Translations under genes and position numbers: made by a program
The notes under the pieces: generated by a model
What the model saw: only the letters and a program-made list of their open reading frames with translations
What the model was told of the DNA's origin: nothing
The model's database searches: none
Shown here: in pieces, positions 1-12,362 of the stretch
How positions within the stretch are numbered: position 1 is the first letter of the stretch
How the letters are laid out: the number at the start of each line of letters is the position of its first letter
NCBI GenBank assembly: GCA_032173965.1
Contig: JAVUNC010000006.1
Span: 16,961,528 to 17,025,527, forward strand
DNA: 64,000 bases
Direction: 5' to 3'
DNA from: Sitta carolinensis
Taxonomy: Eukaryota > Chordata > Aves > Passeriformes > Sittidae

Positions 1-985
1 AGAAGGACTTTCTCCACCTTCCCGGGGTCAAGGTTAGGCTGCCTGGTTTGTAGCTCTGGTTCCCTCTTCTTTCCTTTTCTCTTAATCCCTGGGAACCTCT
101 ACCTTCTGACAGAATTTTTCCATGATAATCAAGAATCACCTGGAAATGACATCAGCAAGTTCTCTCAACACTTGTTAGTGCACCCCAACATTTTCCACAG
201 ACTTGTTTATGTTCAGTTGCTTTAAATGTTCTCTCATCTGATCCTCATCTACGTAGCATAAGCCTTCCTTGCTCAAGACTTTCCCAACAATCTGGGATTC
301 CTGAAGGCAACTCTTGCCAGTAAATGCATATATGAAGAAGGTGTCTTCCATATTAACTCTCACCAGATCATTTGCCTAATTCAGCAGTGAAACCATTTCT
401 TTCTTTATCTTCCTTTAACCAATGAATTACCTATGCAAATCCTTCTTGCTGCCCTTCACATTGTTTTCAAGTCTTGACTCGAGGTGGGCTTTTGCTTTCC
501 CAACCCCATCCCTACACACTTGGGAAATGTTTCCATAGTCCTGACTGTTCCACCAATCATATCTATTTTCATGTGTCCTGGATTTGTCAGCAGCTCCATC
601 TATCTGGGTATCCTATCATCTTTCTCGACTTTCTGATCATTGGAATAGACTATTCTTGAGTTAGGGGGAGATGAGCACTGAAAAATCAATCAGTTATTCT
701 AAACCTACCTTCCCCACAAAACTGCCTGCTGTGGCACTCCTCAAAGCAGGTCTCTGAATAGGCCAAATTCTGCTGTCCTGAATTCCGGGATTATAATCCT
801 ACTATTTGCCTGGTTCCCTCATCTCAGGATCCTGAACTTTAGCATCATATGGTGTACTGGATCTGGCTTGGACAGTTAATTGTCTTCAGAGAAGTCTTAT
901 TGGTTCTAAGTCTCTCCTGGACATCAGGGTGGTTGAAGTCCTCTATGAGGATCAGGGACAATGACCAAGAAATCTTGATGATTTC
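1..985 (-). mobile_element. CR1 LINE fragment, decayed ORF2 (endonuclease end to reverse transcriptase start)
   Basis: Read on the minus strand this is a degenerate CR1 retrotransposon ORF2, which encodes an endonuclease and a reverse transcriptase for target-primed retrotransposition. Seen directly: the codons at 929-940 read D-F-N-H, the end-of-endonuclease motif usually written GDFNHP, here preceded by E instead of G. The minus frame at 175-363 contains FTGKSCLQESQ and VDEDQMREHLKQLNINKS, close to the CR1 block FTGKTSFQESQ...VEEDQVREHLSKLDIHKS. Near the left edge, residues resembling EPGNYRPVSLTSVPGKV are present in altered form. Stops and frame breaks make it non-functional. The element continues past the left window edge. 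The right border near 985 is where similarity to the remembered family stops, so it may be off by tens of bases. Birds carry thousands of such truncated copies. Confidence 0.88.
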
Positions 986-3599
986 AAGATCAATGAATTG
1001 ATTTCAAATCAATGACCAACAATCTTCTATTCAGTTATGACTACAGGTGTTCCTGGTTAATTTGGAATTCATGTTACTTGCAAATATTTGTTGTTTAATT
1101 AGATACCTCTTTGAAGTGTATTTGTACAAAATTAGAAATATGTATGCATGAAACTCATAATTACTTGAAGCATAGTGACCAATTGCACTGGCAAGTTACA
1201 TATATAACAAAAAATAACATATAAACAAGTTAATGTATGCAGGAATGCTGTTACAATTGTAGACATTAGCTTTTCCTTTGTGATGATAATGTTTCTGTAG
1301 ATACTCAAAAGAAGCTTTTCCTCCTAACATAAAAAAGGACAAGACAGAAAATGCTTCTCTCTTTTTCTTTCTCCTTGTTGCTTTCTAAACACATGATCCC
1401 ATGATTGGCTGAAATTCTATCAAAATCTTATTCAGATTGCAGGAGACATCTCTACCAAAGTTAACATTTCCCTCAGAGTATAATACCAGAGAGCCTCAGG
1501 CAATGCTGTGTAAGCCCCTGAAGTTTCTTGCTACCAGGCTGTGTATTATGCAGACTTACATTTTCATAGTTCAGTTAACAAGTCAAAGAGACCTTGGTGC
1601 CTTGCATCTAGTTTTGCACTCCATTAGAATACCTTTAAGTGTTTTATTTTAGACTTTAAGCTCTTTGTATGCAATTCTATTTGCAAGTATTTGGCCCCCA
1701 GGTTTCTCCTTGAATCCGTCCTCCACTGTCTCTTTCTGCTCTTGTTGCCAGTGACATTTTCTACACCATAGCTTCCAGCTATCCCTCAACCACAAAGGTA
1801 GTTGAAGCAGATTCCAAAAATACCAGCTCCCAGGAGCAGCCCTTCTGTGCTTAGAGTATAAAACAAGTCTCCATTCTGTGTAATAAATGAATTCATGATT
1901 CTCAATTCCCAGCTGACATTAATAGCAGCAAGGAGCAAGAAGTGAGTTAATCTTAATTTCTGCAGGTAATGCGTGAAAGCAGATAGGAAAAGCTTGAAAG
2001 GTCAACATCTGCTGTCATGTAGGAAAGTTGCAATATTTGATTGGCTAGTAAATGTCAACACCATGTTCAAAAATCTACATGCTATCCTTTTCAATTTAAT
2101 CTTAGCTTGCAGCCCAACTAGAAATCATGCAGCATGTTTCAAAAACCCTTGAGTTAGAAAAAGGGGTTGGTTGTATGATTGCCTTCCCATGGCAATAAGG
2201 CACTTGTAAATTACAAACTTGTCATTTAATCAGCATAGTAGGTAGTACAACGCCTGTGACTTTTTATATCAATTTTCAGGGAATGTTGAAGAATCCGTAA
2301 TGATTATATAACATAAAGAACTGCAGTTCCAACTGTTGCCATGGTATTATGCACTCCTCTCTTTTAAAAGCAGTGACTAGAATGTAAAACAGATGATGAA
2401 TCTAATTGATTGTCCCCTGTAACTCACAGAGATGCTTTATTTTTGTCTCTGCTTTGTTCTGTTTTGTCTCACAATACATCAGACACAGAACTGCATTGTT
2501 TAGTACATTGATGGCATTAATTTAGAGGAGAGCAGATGTACTTTCTAAAGCAGAAATATGATGACCAGCCCTAAGCAAATGAGAATGAAAATGTTATCTT
2601 CTTTGTCTAGATGGCAAATAGCAGTGGCTGATGGAAAACATATCCTCAGCTTATGTTTATGTAAAATTGCCTGTAAAGAATAAGGCAATATTAAACCAGA
2701 GGAAGCCAGAAATAGAGGGAAGCAGAAGTGCATGTGTCCACATACAAATAGCATGAGTGATTATGTACAGCTTCAGTAGTAAAATGTGGCTGCAAGCTCA
2801 TGACTCTAAACGTATTTTAAATTACTATGGTAGGTGTCATACTGTTAGTTGTAAAGTTGCACAATAAGGATGATTTTGGGTGCAGGAAGTTTCACATTCT
2901 CTGAAGAAATGCCATGTCTTGTTACACCTGTCTTTTCCTGACTTTGCTTTATATCATCTAACCCTGACATGTTTTTACAGTTCTATGGTTTGCTTCAAAT
3001 GTACCATGATTTTACTTGCTCAATCCATTTGACACAGTGGGGAGAATGAGAGCTAAAGACAAGCTAAATTCTGTTCCTAGCAAACCAGAGAAAAATTGTG
3101 ATGTGAGCCAACGGCAGAGAGAGTAGTAGAGAACAGGCAAATCTCAAGAGTGTTTGGTGGTAGCATCTCCACAGTAGTTATGCCTCCATGGGGGAAACTA
3201 CATACTTTTAAACTTCCCAGCAAGTGACAATAAGCCGGGAATTGTAAGAGAGCTACAAACCAGCTTCCAGAAGTTTCTGAGAACTCTTGATAATTTTGTC
3301 ATAATTGCCTCAAAAAGAGACTATTGAAGTACCCGATGTGATAGTGCAAGGCTCCTTTCATTTTCTGGTATCAATTTTATAAGGCCACCACTAGACAGCT
3401 GTGCAAGGATCAACCCATGTAAGCCCAAGATGCCGTTACTTTTGTATATTGACAGCATATAGTACATGCTTAAGTAAAGGAACTATGTCTTGGATTTCCA
3501 CACATATTTAGTGATCTACAGCTTGTGTATCTTTCAAAGCAGAGATGCAATTGAGAATGAAATCATGCAGCAATTATTATCAGTTCAAAGACCCGTATT

Positions 3600-3622
3600 A
3601 AAAAAAAAAAAAAAAAAAAAAA
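3600..3622. repeat. (A)23 homopolymer
   Basis: An uninterrupted run of 23 adenines followed by gatatt. No SINE or LINE body was recognised upstream, so it is treated as a simple repeat and not as a retroposon tail. Confidence 0.95.
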
Positions 3623-4870
3623 GATATTCTCAAAATTAAAGATAAAAGTTTCAGATGTTTGATTTTAAAGGAAATCATATATATATTTATATTTTTTCTT
3701 ATCAAAAGCATATGAAAATAAAAACCAAGAAAATTACAGAAATACTACTTGGGCATTCCAAAAAGCAAGAGTATAATTGAATTTCCACCTTTTTATTTGT
3801 TCCTTCATTGCACACTGCTAGTCCATGTGACATATGATGGTTTTCAAAAATATATGAAAAGTCAAACAAGTTATCAAGGCTTTTAAAATTCTAATACTAA
3901 TACAGACGATTTTCAAGGTTTCCAATCCTTTAAAAATAAATGCTTATAGAATTACATCTATTCCAATATTAATACAAGAATATCTGTTGTGAGAGTAAAT
4001 CATGAAGACAAAGTGAGGATTACATATACATTTTTGTAGTCACATTCTTGAGGAAAACAGTCTTCCACACACCCCTGACTCCCCTTTCTGAGGTCATCCT
4101 GATGCAAAGTATTCGTCACCAGTGATAATGTTTTGCATACCTCGTCTTCGATTTGTCATTGTGCCTAAAAGAACCATTCAGGTCTCATAAAGTGTTTTTT
4201 CACAGGGAGTGCCCACCTATAGCAGTGCCAGTAAAGTTCTTGAAAGAATTACAGAAGTTATGCTGCAACATGTCACTGATATATTGGTTAATGTGGAAAC
4301 AGAATTTCCTTGTGTCCTTTAGACCTACTTACTTATTTTAATTTTCTTTTATCTTAATCGCACTTCATTTCCTATGGCCTTAGTGAAAAGCACCAAAAAG
4401 AGTAGGACTGAGTCTTTAGCACAAGCTTCTCTCTTATGCTGCCACATATTTTGCCTCATACTGATCTACTAATACTGGCCAAGTCAGTCATGCATGGTTA
4501 CACTAATAGCTCCTCTCATCACTTGTCTGCCTTATCTTAACCACAATCACTGAGGCAAAGAATCTTAATCTACCTTTTTAATATAATTAGAGGAGTAATT
4601 TGTATACAGATCTACTCATTATTGATTTTCTTTAAAACTCCCTCTTCCCCAAAGTTATGTGTAGTAGAGATCATGCATCTGCCCACACCTACATTTAGAT
4701 TGTTAACAATTCTGAACATCTGTTATACTGCTACTGAACAGTTGTGGTTTCTTTAAGAAGGAGCAAGGGACTCGACCTGCCCCACCTCAATCGTAACTAT
4801 TTTGGGGGGAAAAACACCTCTGGGAGCTATTTTTGTATTTGGTGCCATATTGACACAAACTTATGCTCAC

Positions 4871-4893
4871 TTATAAAATAAAATATTTTATAA
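4871..4893. repeat. Perfect inverted repeat, 10-bp arms, 3-nt spacer
   Basis: The arms TTATAAAATA (4871-4880) and TATTTTATAA (4884-4893) are exact reverse complements separated by AAA. The sequence is pure A/T, so chance occurrence in AT-rich DNA is plausible. No function is inferred. Confidence 0.9.
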
Positions 4894-7800
4894 AATAAAA
4901 CATTTTTGGTTCATCACTTACCAATCAGACATGCTGAATATTAATATGCCACTATTACAAAGCCCCTTAGTCAAAAAATATATGTGTCTGAACAACAATT
5001 GTGATGAGAACTGTACATCAGAAATCTAATCTGGTCTAGGAGGTATTAGTAGAAATTTTTATGATAATGTGTCAGAGAAACAAAAAATAACCAACCTTAT
5101 TTTTCTGTGGGCAACATCGAGTATTCACAAGCAACAGAGTTTGCTGAAACTCCAATAAAACAAAAGAATTTAAACTGAAATCCATCATAGTTGAAGCTAC
5201 TTTAATCTGAGAGAGCTGAGGTCTGCTACTCACAATTGTAAAGTGTGGTGAAGCAAAACACTGCAGAATTTCTTTTCTCAATTCTCAAACAAATTCTCTG
5301 TAATATATATTTTGAAAAATAGTAAATAGCTCAATAGATTTTACTTTTTTTTTTCTTGTTGTGTACTATGTAAATAAGCAGTGCAGAGACTTCTGTAGAA
5401 GAATCAGTGTGGACATCCTTGTTGATTTGTAGGATAGATTTCTATAGCTAATAATTGACAGTTAGTTTTCACCACAAATGACTGTGAAGCTCCTCTTCAA
5501 TGCTGGCAAAAATGGAAAGAATACAGAGGGGAGACAATAATCCTTTCTGCATGTTGTTCCTAGCCTAGTCACACTGTGATCTGAAGAAAACATTTAAATA
5601 AAACCTAGCCAACTGTAAATTCATCTATCAGATACAAATGTTTAACACTTGGAATCCTCTATTCTTATGTTTGGAGAGGGGAAGGAAACAGCCTTAGTAG
5701 ACTTGATAAATGATGATGGGCAGACATCCATTCTTGTCTTCCACAGATTTTCTGCAACATTAACTCTCTCTACACCGAAATCACTTTTTCTCCACCTGAC
5801 AGAAATGCCTGGAATCAAGTGAATTGCTTAGATGATTTAGGGTCTTCCCGAGGAATGTACCCAAAAAGTACGTCAAGAAAACTCCAGCTTCGGATCTTTC
5901 TAATTTGACAAGGTTCTATGAGGATCAGTTCTCTTTCCTACCTGATGTTTTCACAAAAGTTTTAAAAGAGCTATTGAGGTAAAATACTGAAAGACATAAA
6001 TTCTGGTAAAATGCATATAAAACACAGGTCCATATACTTTTCATCATGCATGACTGAATAACTACTACTATATGACTTAAAGCCCAGATAAGAGAAGTTA
6101 TACTTGATTAAATCTTACCTATTGAAAGAAAAAATTGGTACAGATTTAAAAGTTAGCATTACTGAATTTTCTCTCTAATTTAATGCAAGTGGTTGTTAAA
6201 GAAGGTGCACCCCATTACAATAGAGTATTTCTTGACTCAAATTAGCTCTTTCTACTTTAGTGGAGTGTTGTGGTAAATTAAAACTCAAACTTACAATATC
6301 TGTTCCTTCAGCATATACTTATATGCTGCATACCTAATCTTCTCTATTGCAGCATCAGATGCAATGGACATTGAGACCAGACAGATTATTCTGAGAGAGG
6401 ATAAAATGGAGCCTTTAGATGTAGCAGATTCATATTGTAGACTGCCAAATTTCAATTTCACAGATGACTTTAACACAGAGTAAAGGGGGAAAATTCTAAT
6501 GGCTTGGGAAAAAAAATCAAATTTTAAGTAAATATTAAAGGGACATTTAAATTGTGTAGCATATGTGTTATCTTGAGTATTCTTAGGAAAAATGTGTAGT
6601 TTTTACTCTTATTTTATTCTGTTGCCAAATTCTTGCAGTAAGTATAAAGACTGCTAAAATAAGTCTATAAATGAGGTGAATTGTTTGCTATAACTAAAGT
6701 TTCATGTAACTTTAACTCCTCTTTCGTGACCTCCTATAGAAAACCACTCAGAGAGGACTTAATAAATACATGCACATAATACACATAAATACACACAGTC
6801 ATTCAAAACTAAAAATATATAGTGAAATATAATGAAAAGAAATTATTAGAGAAGTTGAGCAAAAATATCAAGCCATTTACAGCTATCTATCTTCAGTTCC
6901 CATGAATTTGACCTTTTAGCTTTGTCTGCTAAATTGTAGATATTTGCACTGCCTGGAAATTAATATTTTTAACTCTGACTTTTGCCATACTTGACTAGTG
7001 TAGATGTACTTTAAATATCTCATTCCTGTCTTTAATCCATCTTTATTGGAAGCACAAGAATATCACATTTTAGCTATATATCTGTAATTGTCTGTTCATC
7101 TTTTTGATCTGTCTGTTAAGCATCGGGAGTAGAGTAACATTGCAATACTTGATTCTGCTCCATTTGTGAGACTAATTCCTGTTGTGAGAGACTTACACCA
7201 CCATAACACTTGTGAGGGTTTCTGCCAAGTGGAGGCAAAGAACTTTAAAGTGGAAGTGGATGATAGACTTTACTGCATTCCAGAAAAGAATTGACAGTAC
7301 AGCCATTTTCTTTTGCAAATTAATTGGAAGGAAAACTGATCAGAGATAAATAGTGGCTTAGAAGCTTGTATTTGTTTGCCATTCTACCAACACATTTCAA
7401 CTTTCAGAAAACTGTTGCAGTCCATGTTTAACAGTGATCTTAGAGGCCAAGTCATCTTCTGTTCCAGAAGGAGTTACATGAAATCCTGCCAGAATAGAGT
7501 AATGTCTTCAAGGGAAGGAAAGAATATAGCTAGAAATTGATTAATTCTGCCAGTATCTTCCCTACAGAATTTTAAATTAGAATCTGTCTGAAACACTGTG
7601 TATATCAAAATTCCTTCTGTACCTGGTGGTTTTCACCATGTGTCCATGTGAAACCTCAATATGCCTCGAGCCATTCTATTAAATATAAATAACTCATATT
7701 TGTATGGCACCTTTCAGCTGTGAAAGCAGAATTGCAATCTCTGGCGGATGAATGAGTTATGAAACTGCCAATATAGAATTATAAATGAAAGCATGCATTA

Positions 7801-9226
7801 TATCTCCGTAAAAATAATAAGCACATAAAAAATTCTTAATTAATCATGATGAATCGCCATGGATATCACCCATGGTGGGATAAAGGATATTTAATCACAG
7901 TTTATTTTTTCTATTTCCATAAGCAACTAGATCTTTTTCCAGTTTGTTAAGAAAATGTTGACCAATATTTTTATTAGAAAACTATCCAAGTTCCTGTTTT
8001 GTAATATCCTCTATAGATGTTGTTTAACTTAGTCGTAGAAAAGTCATCTTAGAAAGCCTCAACGTACAAGGAGCTCTACTGTAATTTCTTAACTAAATTA
8101 AAAATACATTCTAGTGTGTCTTTTCTGCTATACACAACGTATTTACAGAAAAAGCAATGTCCAATAAGTTGCTTAGTATTGGGGAAGTTTTGTATATCAA
8201 TGTGTTTCAAGCTGAAAGAAAAAAATAAAACAAGGGAAAACTTATCTCCCCTTTCCACTACCTTACTGTTTTTTTCCTAATCATTCTCACTATATAGAAG
8301 GGGATTTTGTTTGCTTTCTTTCATAAATCCTACAGCCAAGGGTAGGATTTACAATTTCGAAATAAAGTATGCCCTTCTTTTTAATTGTGTTACAGTACTT
8401 ACAACGAAGAGATTGTATTACAGCAAGTTTAAAAGCGAAACTGACTTTAACTAAAATGGGACTGACATTCAATTTTCATTGCCCAAGATAAGAGAAGATC
8501 TGAATAAGGAGGAACAAGGAAATTGCATTTTCAGGTTCTGTTAGCTTGAATAGAGGAAATAGTTATTAGAGACAAAATAAGAAAGCAATTGACTTGTTTA
8601 CAATGCAAAATTGATTTAACAGTGTCTCTTGAAGAAACAGTTGATGCTTTTCTTGAAATTATGTATTGGGACCAAATGGTAAGTCTGTTTCCAGGTATGT
8701 GTAGTAAAATAAAAAGAATCTCAGAGCACTCCTAACTGAAGTAATGAAAATTATTTTTATTAATATTTATTAGGTACTCCTAGAGTTCAGTGATGAACTA
8801 CAGAAATAAAAGTTCTTAAAAACACACAATGTTTCATGTACCAGATGTCAGAAGAATTTTCTCTTAGTATAGACTGGGGCCTAATTATATGGCATTCAGA
8901 ATCATCTGCACTAAATTCAACCCACTTTTTAAAGCTAGAGTTGAACAAGTCTCCTCTCTCAGCCCTGTATTTTGTGGACAATAGGGACAGAAACATTTTA
9001 CATTATCAGGTTTACTTAGTGAAAGTGGTGCTTTTTTGGGAAGAAAGACCTACAAAATTGAAAACACCTTTTACTTGGTACTTCTTTCTTTCTTATATAA
9101 TTAGAATTGCACAAATTCTTTTTCTTAACAGAATCATTCACTAGCAGATAAAAGAAAATTAAGGATTCTATTTTCGGTGGAGCATAAAAGATTATACGAA
9201 TCTGTTTAGATAATCCTACAATATCA

Positions 9227-9261
9227 GTGAGAGGCTATAAACACCTCTATTATCCTCTCAC
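9227..9261. repeat. Hairpin-forming inverted repeat, 8-bp arms
   Basis: GTGAGAGG at 9227-9234 and CCTCTCAC at 9254-9261 are perfect reverse complements around a 19-nt loop. The arms are GC-richer than the surroundings. It is too short for a miRNA precursor as it stands. Confidence 0.85.
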
Positions 9262-10919
9262 ATTGTTGCTGTGTGGAATTCAGTTAAAAGATATTAGAAA
9301 ATAGAAAAAACAAAAAGAAAGACCTTTACACAAAGAATGTTTTTTTTAATTGAAATACCAGAAAAAGAAATGAAGAAACAGAAACAGAAAAGTATAAAAG
9401 GCAAAGTCTTACCCATTAATAAAGCACCAGAGGCTGTCAGTGATTACATGCAATCCAGCCTCTACAAAGTAGCAAACACGGCAGTGCAATCATCTGCTCC
9501 ACACTTGGCAGGGCAGATTGGTGAACAGTCCCTGAGCTCTGCCTCATGTCCTGCTCTGGAGCAGGAAGAGGAATACAGCCGTCATTACAGTAGCATCGTT
9601 TCTATCCTGTAGGCTTCCAACACCAATAAATGGGAGTCTTTGTAATGTATTTGTAAGTTGAGGGACAAACACAGGATATATAACACATTATCATGCAAGA
9701 AACAGGTCCTTCTTTCCCATTGGTTAAGAAATTCCCTTTTTTTCATTGAGGTTTTGGGGGTTTTTTCCACGAGCATAACTATAAGGAAATATTATATCGG
9801 TTCCCAATCATGGTCAGTACAAATATGGTAGCTCTATATCAGCACAATTATTTTTTGTAGTACATTTTAAAAGAAAATATGCTGAGAACATTCTGATCTT
9901 CAAAATAATTTCTCAACATAGAATAATATCTCTTTTTTTCTGCTTTGTTCTTTCTTTTTTCTTTTTTTTATCATAAGAAAATGTTGAAAATAATTATGTC
10001 AAATTTTAGATTTGTCGCATATTCTGACATTTTCAAGGCAACAACATGGTCTACATGTAACTATTTGACTATGTGTATTTTTAAGAGGTTTACTTTTTAA
10101 AGGATTTTTACAAAATAGTGTTTATTTTAATTTTTTTTAATTTTTTTTAAATAGGAAAAAATATAAGGTTTGTATTATATATTTGCACTAATACTATAGA
10201 ACAAAATAAAATGGTTATAAATATGCACAAAATATTTCAAGATATATAGTCTTTTATATACTTTGTATCACCGAGCAAAAATCCTTCTTAAAGTACACCC
10301 TATTTTCTAAGTTAACATTAAAAGAACTGATCATATTGGGTGTAAAATGCTTTTCCGTGTGATAGACTCAGAAAAGGGTGCCTTGAGGAAAATTATACTG
10401 TGTTCTGAAGAGAACTTTGAAAGACACATTCCAACTGCTGAGCTGCTGCCTTAGACATAGCTCATTTTGTGTTTCGTGGAAGTGAAAATATTAATTCCTG
10501 CCTCTACTAAGCAGCTATAATTTCATCTGATGTAGATGCATACTGACTCTGCTAGCTGTCTCTTGAAATCACAGTATTTAGCAAGCTATTTATCATCCAT
10601 TTAAGGAATTTCAAAAACTTTTGAAGCACAACAGTGCAGAATATTTCCTGCTCATAGCAAAGTAAATAGTTTTGAAGACGTACTGACTAATAATTAATCT
10701 GATAGACCACTGAGTTAGAGGAAATTCTAGAAAATAGTTTGTGAGTACTGTAATGATCCTGCAAGAATTAGAACAGCCACACTCTTAAAACTGTACAAGT
10801 AAATTAAAACAATTTTTAAAGGCATTCTTTCCCATAATAAGTACAATTTATTTCATTAAGATTGTTATGAAAAATATTTTCAGTATTACACTTAATTTAA
10901 AAAGTTTGGATGACAAAAG

Positions 10920-10933
10920 TTTGTCATGACAAA
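10920..10933. repeat. 14-bp perfect palindrome within short direct repeats
   Basis: TTTGTCATGACAAA is self-complementary. It sits among repeated GACAAAAGTTTGT / GGCAAAAGTTTGT-like words between about 10910 and 10950, suggesting a small local duplication. Confidence 0.8.
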
Positions 10934-12306
10934 ACATGGCAAAAGTTTGTATACTGAGATCAAATTGTCTTAGGCAACAGCACACCTTCCATTATATCAA
11001 TACCTGAAATGGGCAAAAAGCCCTCTGCTGTTTAAGAAAATGGGCTGGTTAACTTTTACAATTAAAATGTTTCCAATACCAGTCTTTCTCAAAATGATGA
11101 AGTATATCAGAATCTGAACCTTCCCACCTGACTAAACTAGGACTATTTAAACTGAAAATAATTAGGAAATCACCAGATTTCTCTTACTCTGGAATGCATA
11201 CAACTGCTTTGTATTGTTTTATTTTCAATACCAAAGAGTTAATAGAAAAATGTTACCCATTAATAAAAATAATTTAATTGGACTTTTAAGATTTCTTTTG
11301 AAAAAATACTTCACAGGAGCTTATTAAGGAAACAGGAGCCACAGAATAAATTATAAAAGTTCTGTTTCATATTAGAAAATGGCTCAGAGATAGGAAAACA
11401 AAGAATAAATATAAGTGCTCATCTTCAACATGGAAGAAGGTTAATAAAGAGATGCCCCTGTATTCTTTCTAACAGTAGTGGTACTTGACACAGTTATTAC
11501 ACACTTATTAATGTCCTGAAGAAAACGATAAATAGAAAGATGGATGGAAATCTCTTTCTGAAAACTATGTAGGTCAAGAATTAAAAATTCAACAAAGAAT
11601 CTCATGCATAAACAAGACAGAGAATTAGCTGTCATAACAATAAAGAAAATTCCTAAAGCATAAGCAAAGGTGAATATTGGATTTGGCTACTTTAAATGAA
11701 TGTATCCATATTGACACCTCCTAAATCAACATCAATCACTAAGAAAAAGAATAGTTTCATGATGGGCAATTTATTTAAGGAAAGTCTAATGTGCAATGTA
11801 TATATTTCCCCAATGTACCTAGGGAAAAAAATACAAAACAAAGAAAATGATAATTTTTATTGAAGAACAATAGAATATTGAAAAATATGTTATCACGTTT
11901 TTGTGGATTGCTGGCCTGCCATTAGAAAAGCTCTAGAGATGATACTAAAAACCATGAGAACAAGATATGGGGGAAGATTTAACAGTTAGAACCATACTTT
12001 TGTGATGTAAATGATATGGAAATTTTATTGTAAAATTATTGTAGATAATGGAAAAGTTAAATGACTCATAATAATTCATACTACTAGGAGAAATTTCACC
12101 CAACAAAGCAAAAAAGACAACAAATTTAAAAGTCATACCAAGAAATTATTTGCTTATTTGTACACTAACATATATACATCTAAAAGGCCTATTGTTACAT
12201 TACACTGGTTATCGTGATTAGGCCATAAAAACAATCATAAACTCTCTCAGTTACACTAGAAAGAGTTTCACAAAGCACTAAAGAGTCTTTCGAAGAGGAT
12301 AATGAA

Positions 12307-12362
12307 CTTGTGCAACATGTTGCTGTGGAGACTGGAATCTTCATCACTGGATGTTGTACAAG
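12307..12362. repeat. Imperfect inverted repeat, 12-bp arms (hairpin)
   Basis: CTTGTGCAACAT (12307-12318) pairs with ATGTTGTACAAG (12351-12362). There are eleven Watson-Crick pairs and one G·U pair if transcribed, with a 32-nt loop. The loop text (GTTGCTGTGGAGACTGG...) vaguely resembles a CR1 3' region, so it may be a degraded CR1 piece and not a functional hairpin. Confidence 0.7.

Larger units (their letters stand above)
986..12306. other. AT-rich non-coding stretch, no gene recognised
   Basis: No exon, RNA gene or clear transposon was recognised here. Open frames are short, overlap on both strands and show no known motif. The longest, a 91-residue frame at 9337-9612, begins with a lysine/glutamate-rich stretch arising from A-rich DNA and resembles nothing I know. 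Small structures inside are listed separately: an A23 run, two inverted repeats and a 14-bp palindrome. Old, highly diverged repeats could easily be missed by eye. Confidence 0.65.

Noticed and set aside
7856..7878. Two CCATGG words seven bases apart (CGCCATGGATATCACCCATGG)
   Set aside because: A short dyad built from a common hexamer; no supporting context for a regulatory site.
9337..9612. 91-residue plus-strand open frame
   Set aside because: The lysine-rich start comes from A-rich DNA, the rest has no known motif, and no promoter or splice signals support it.
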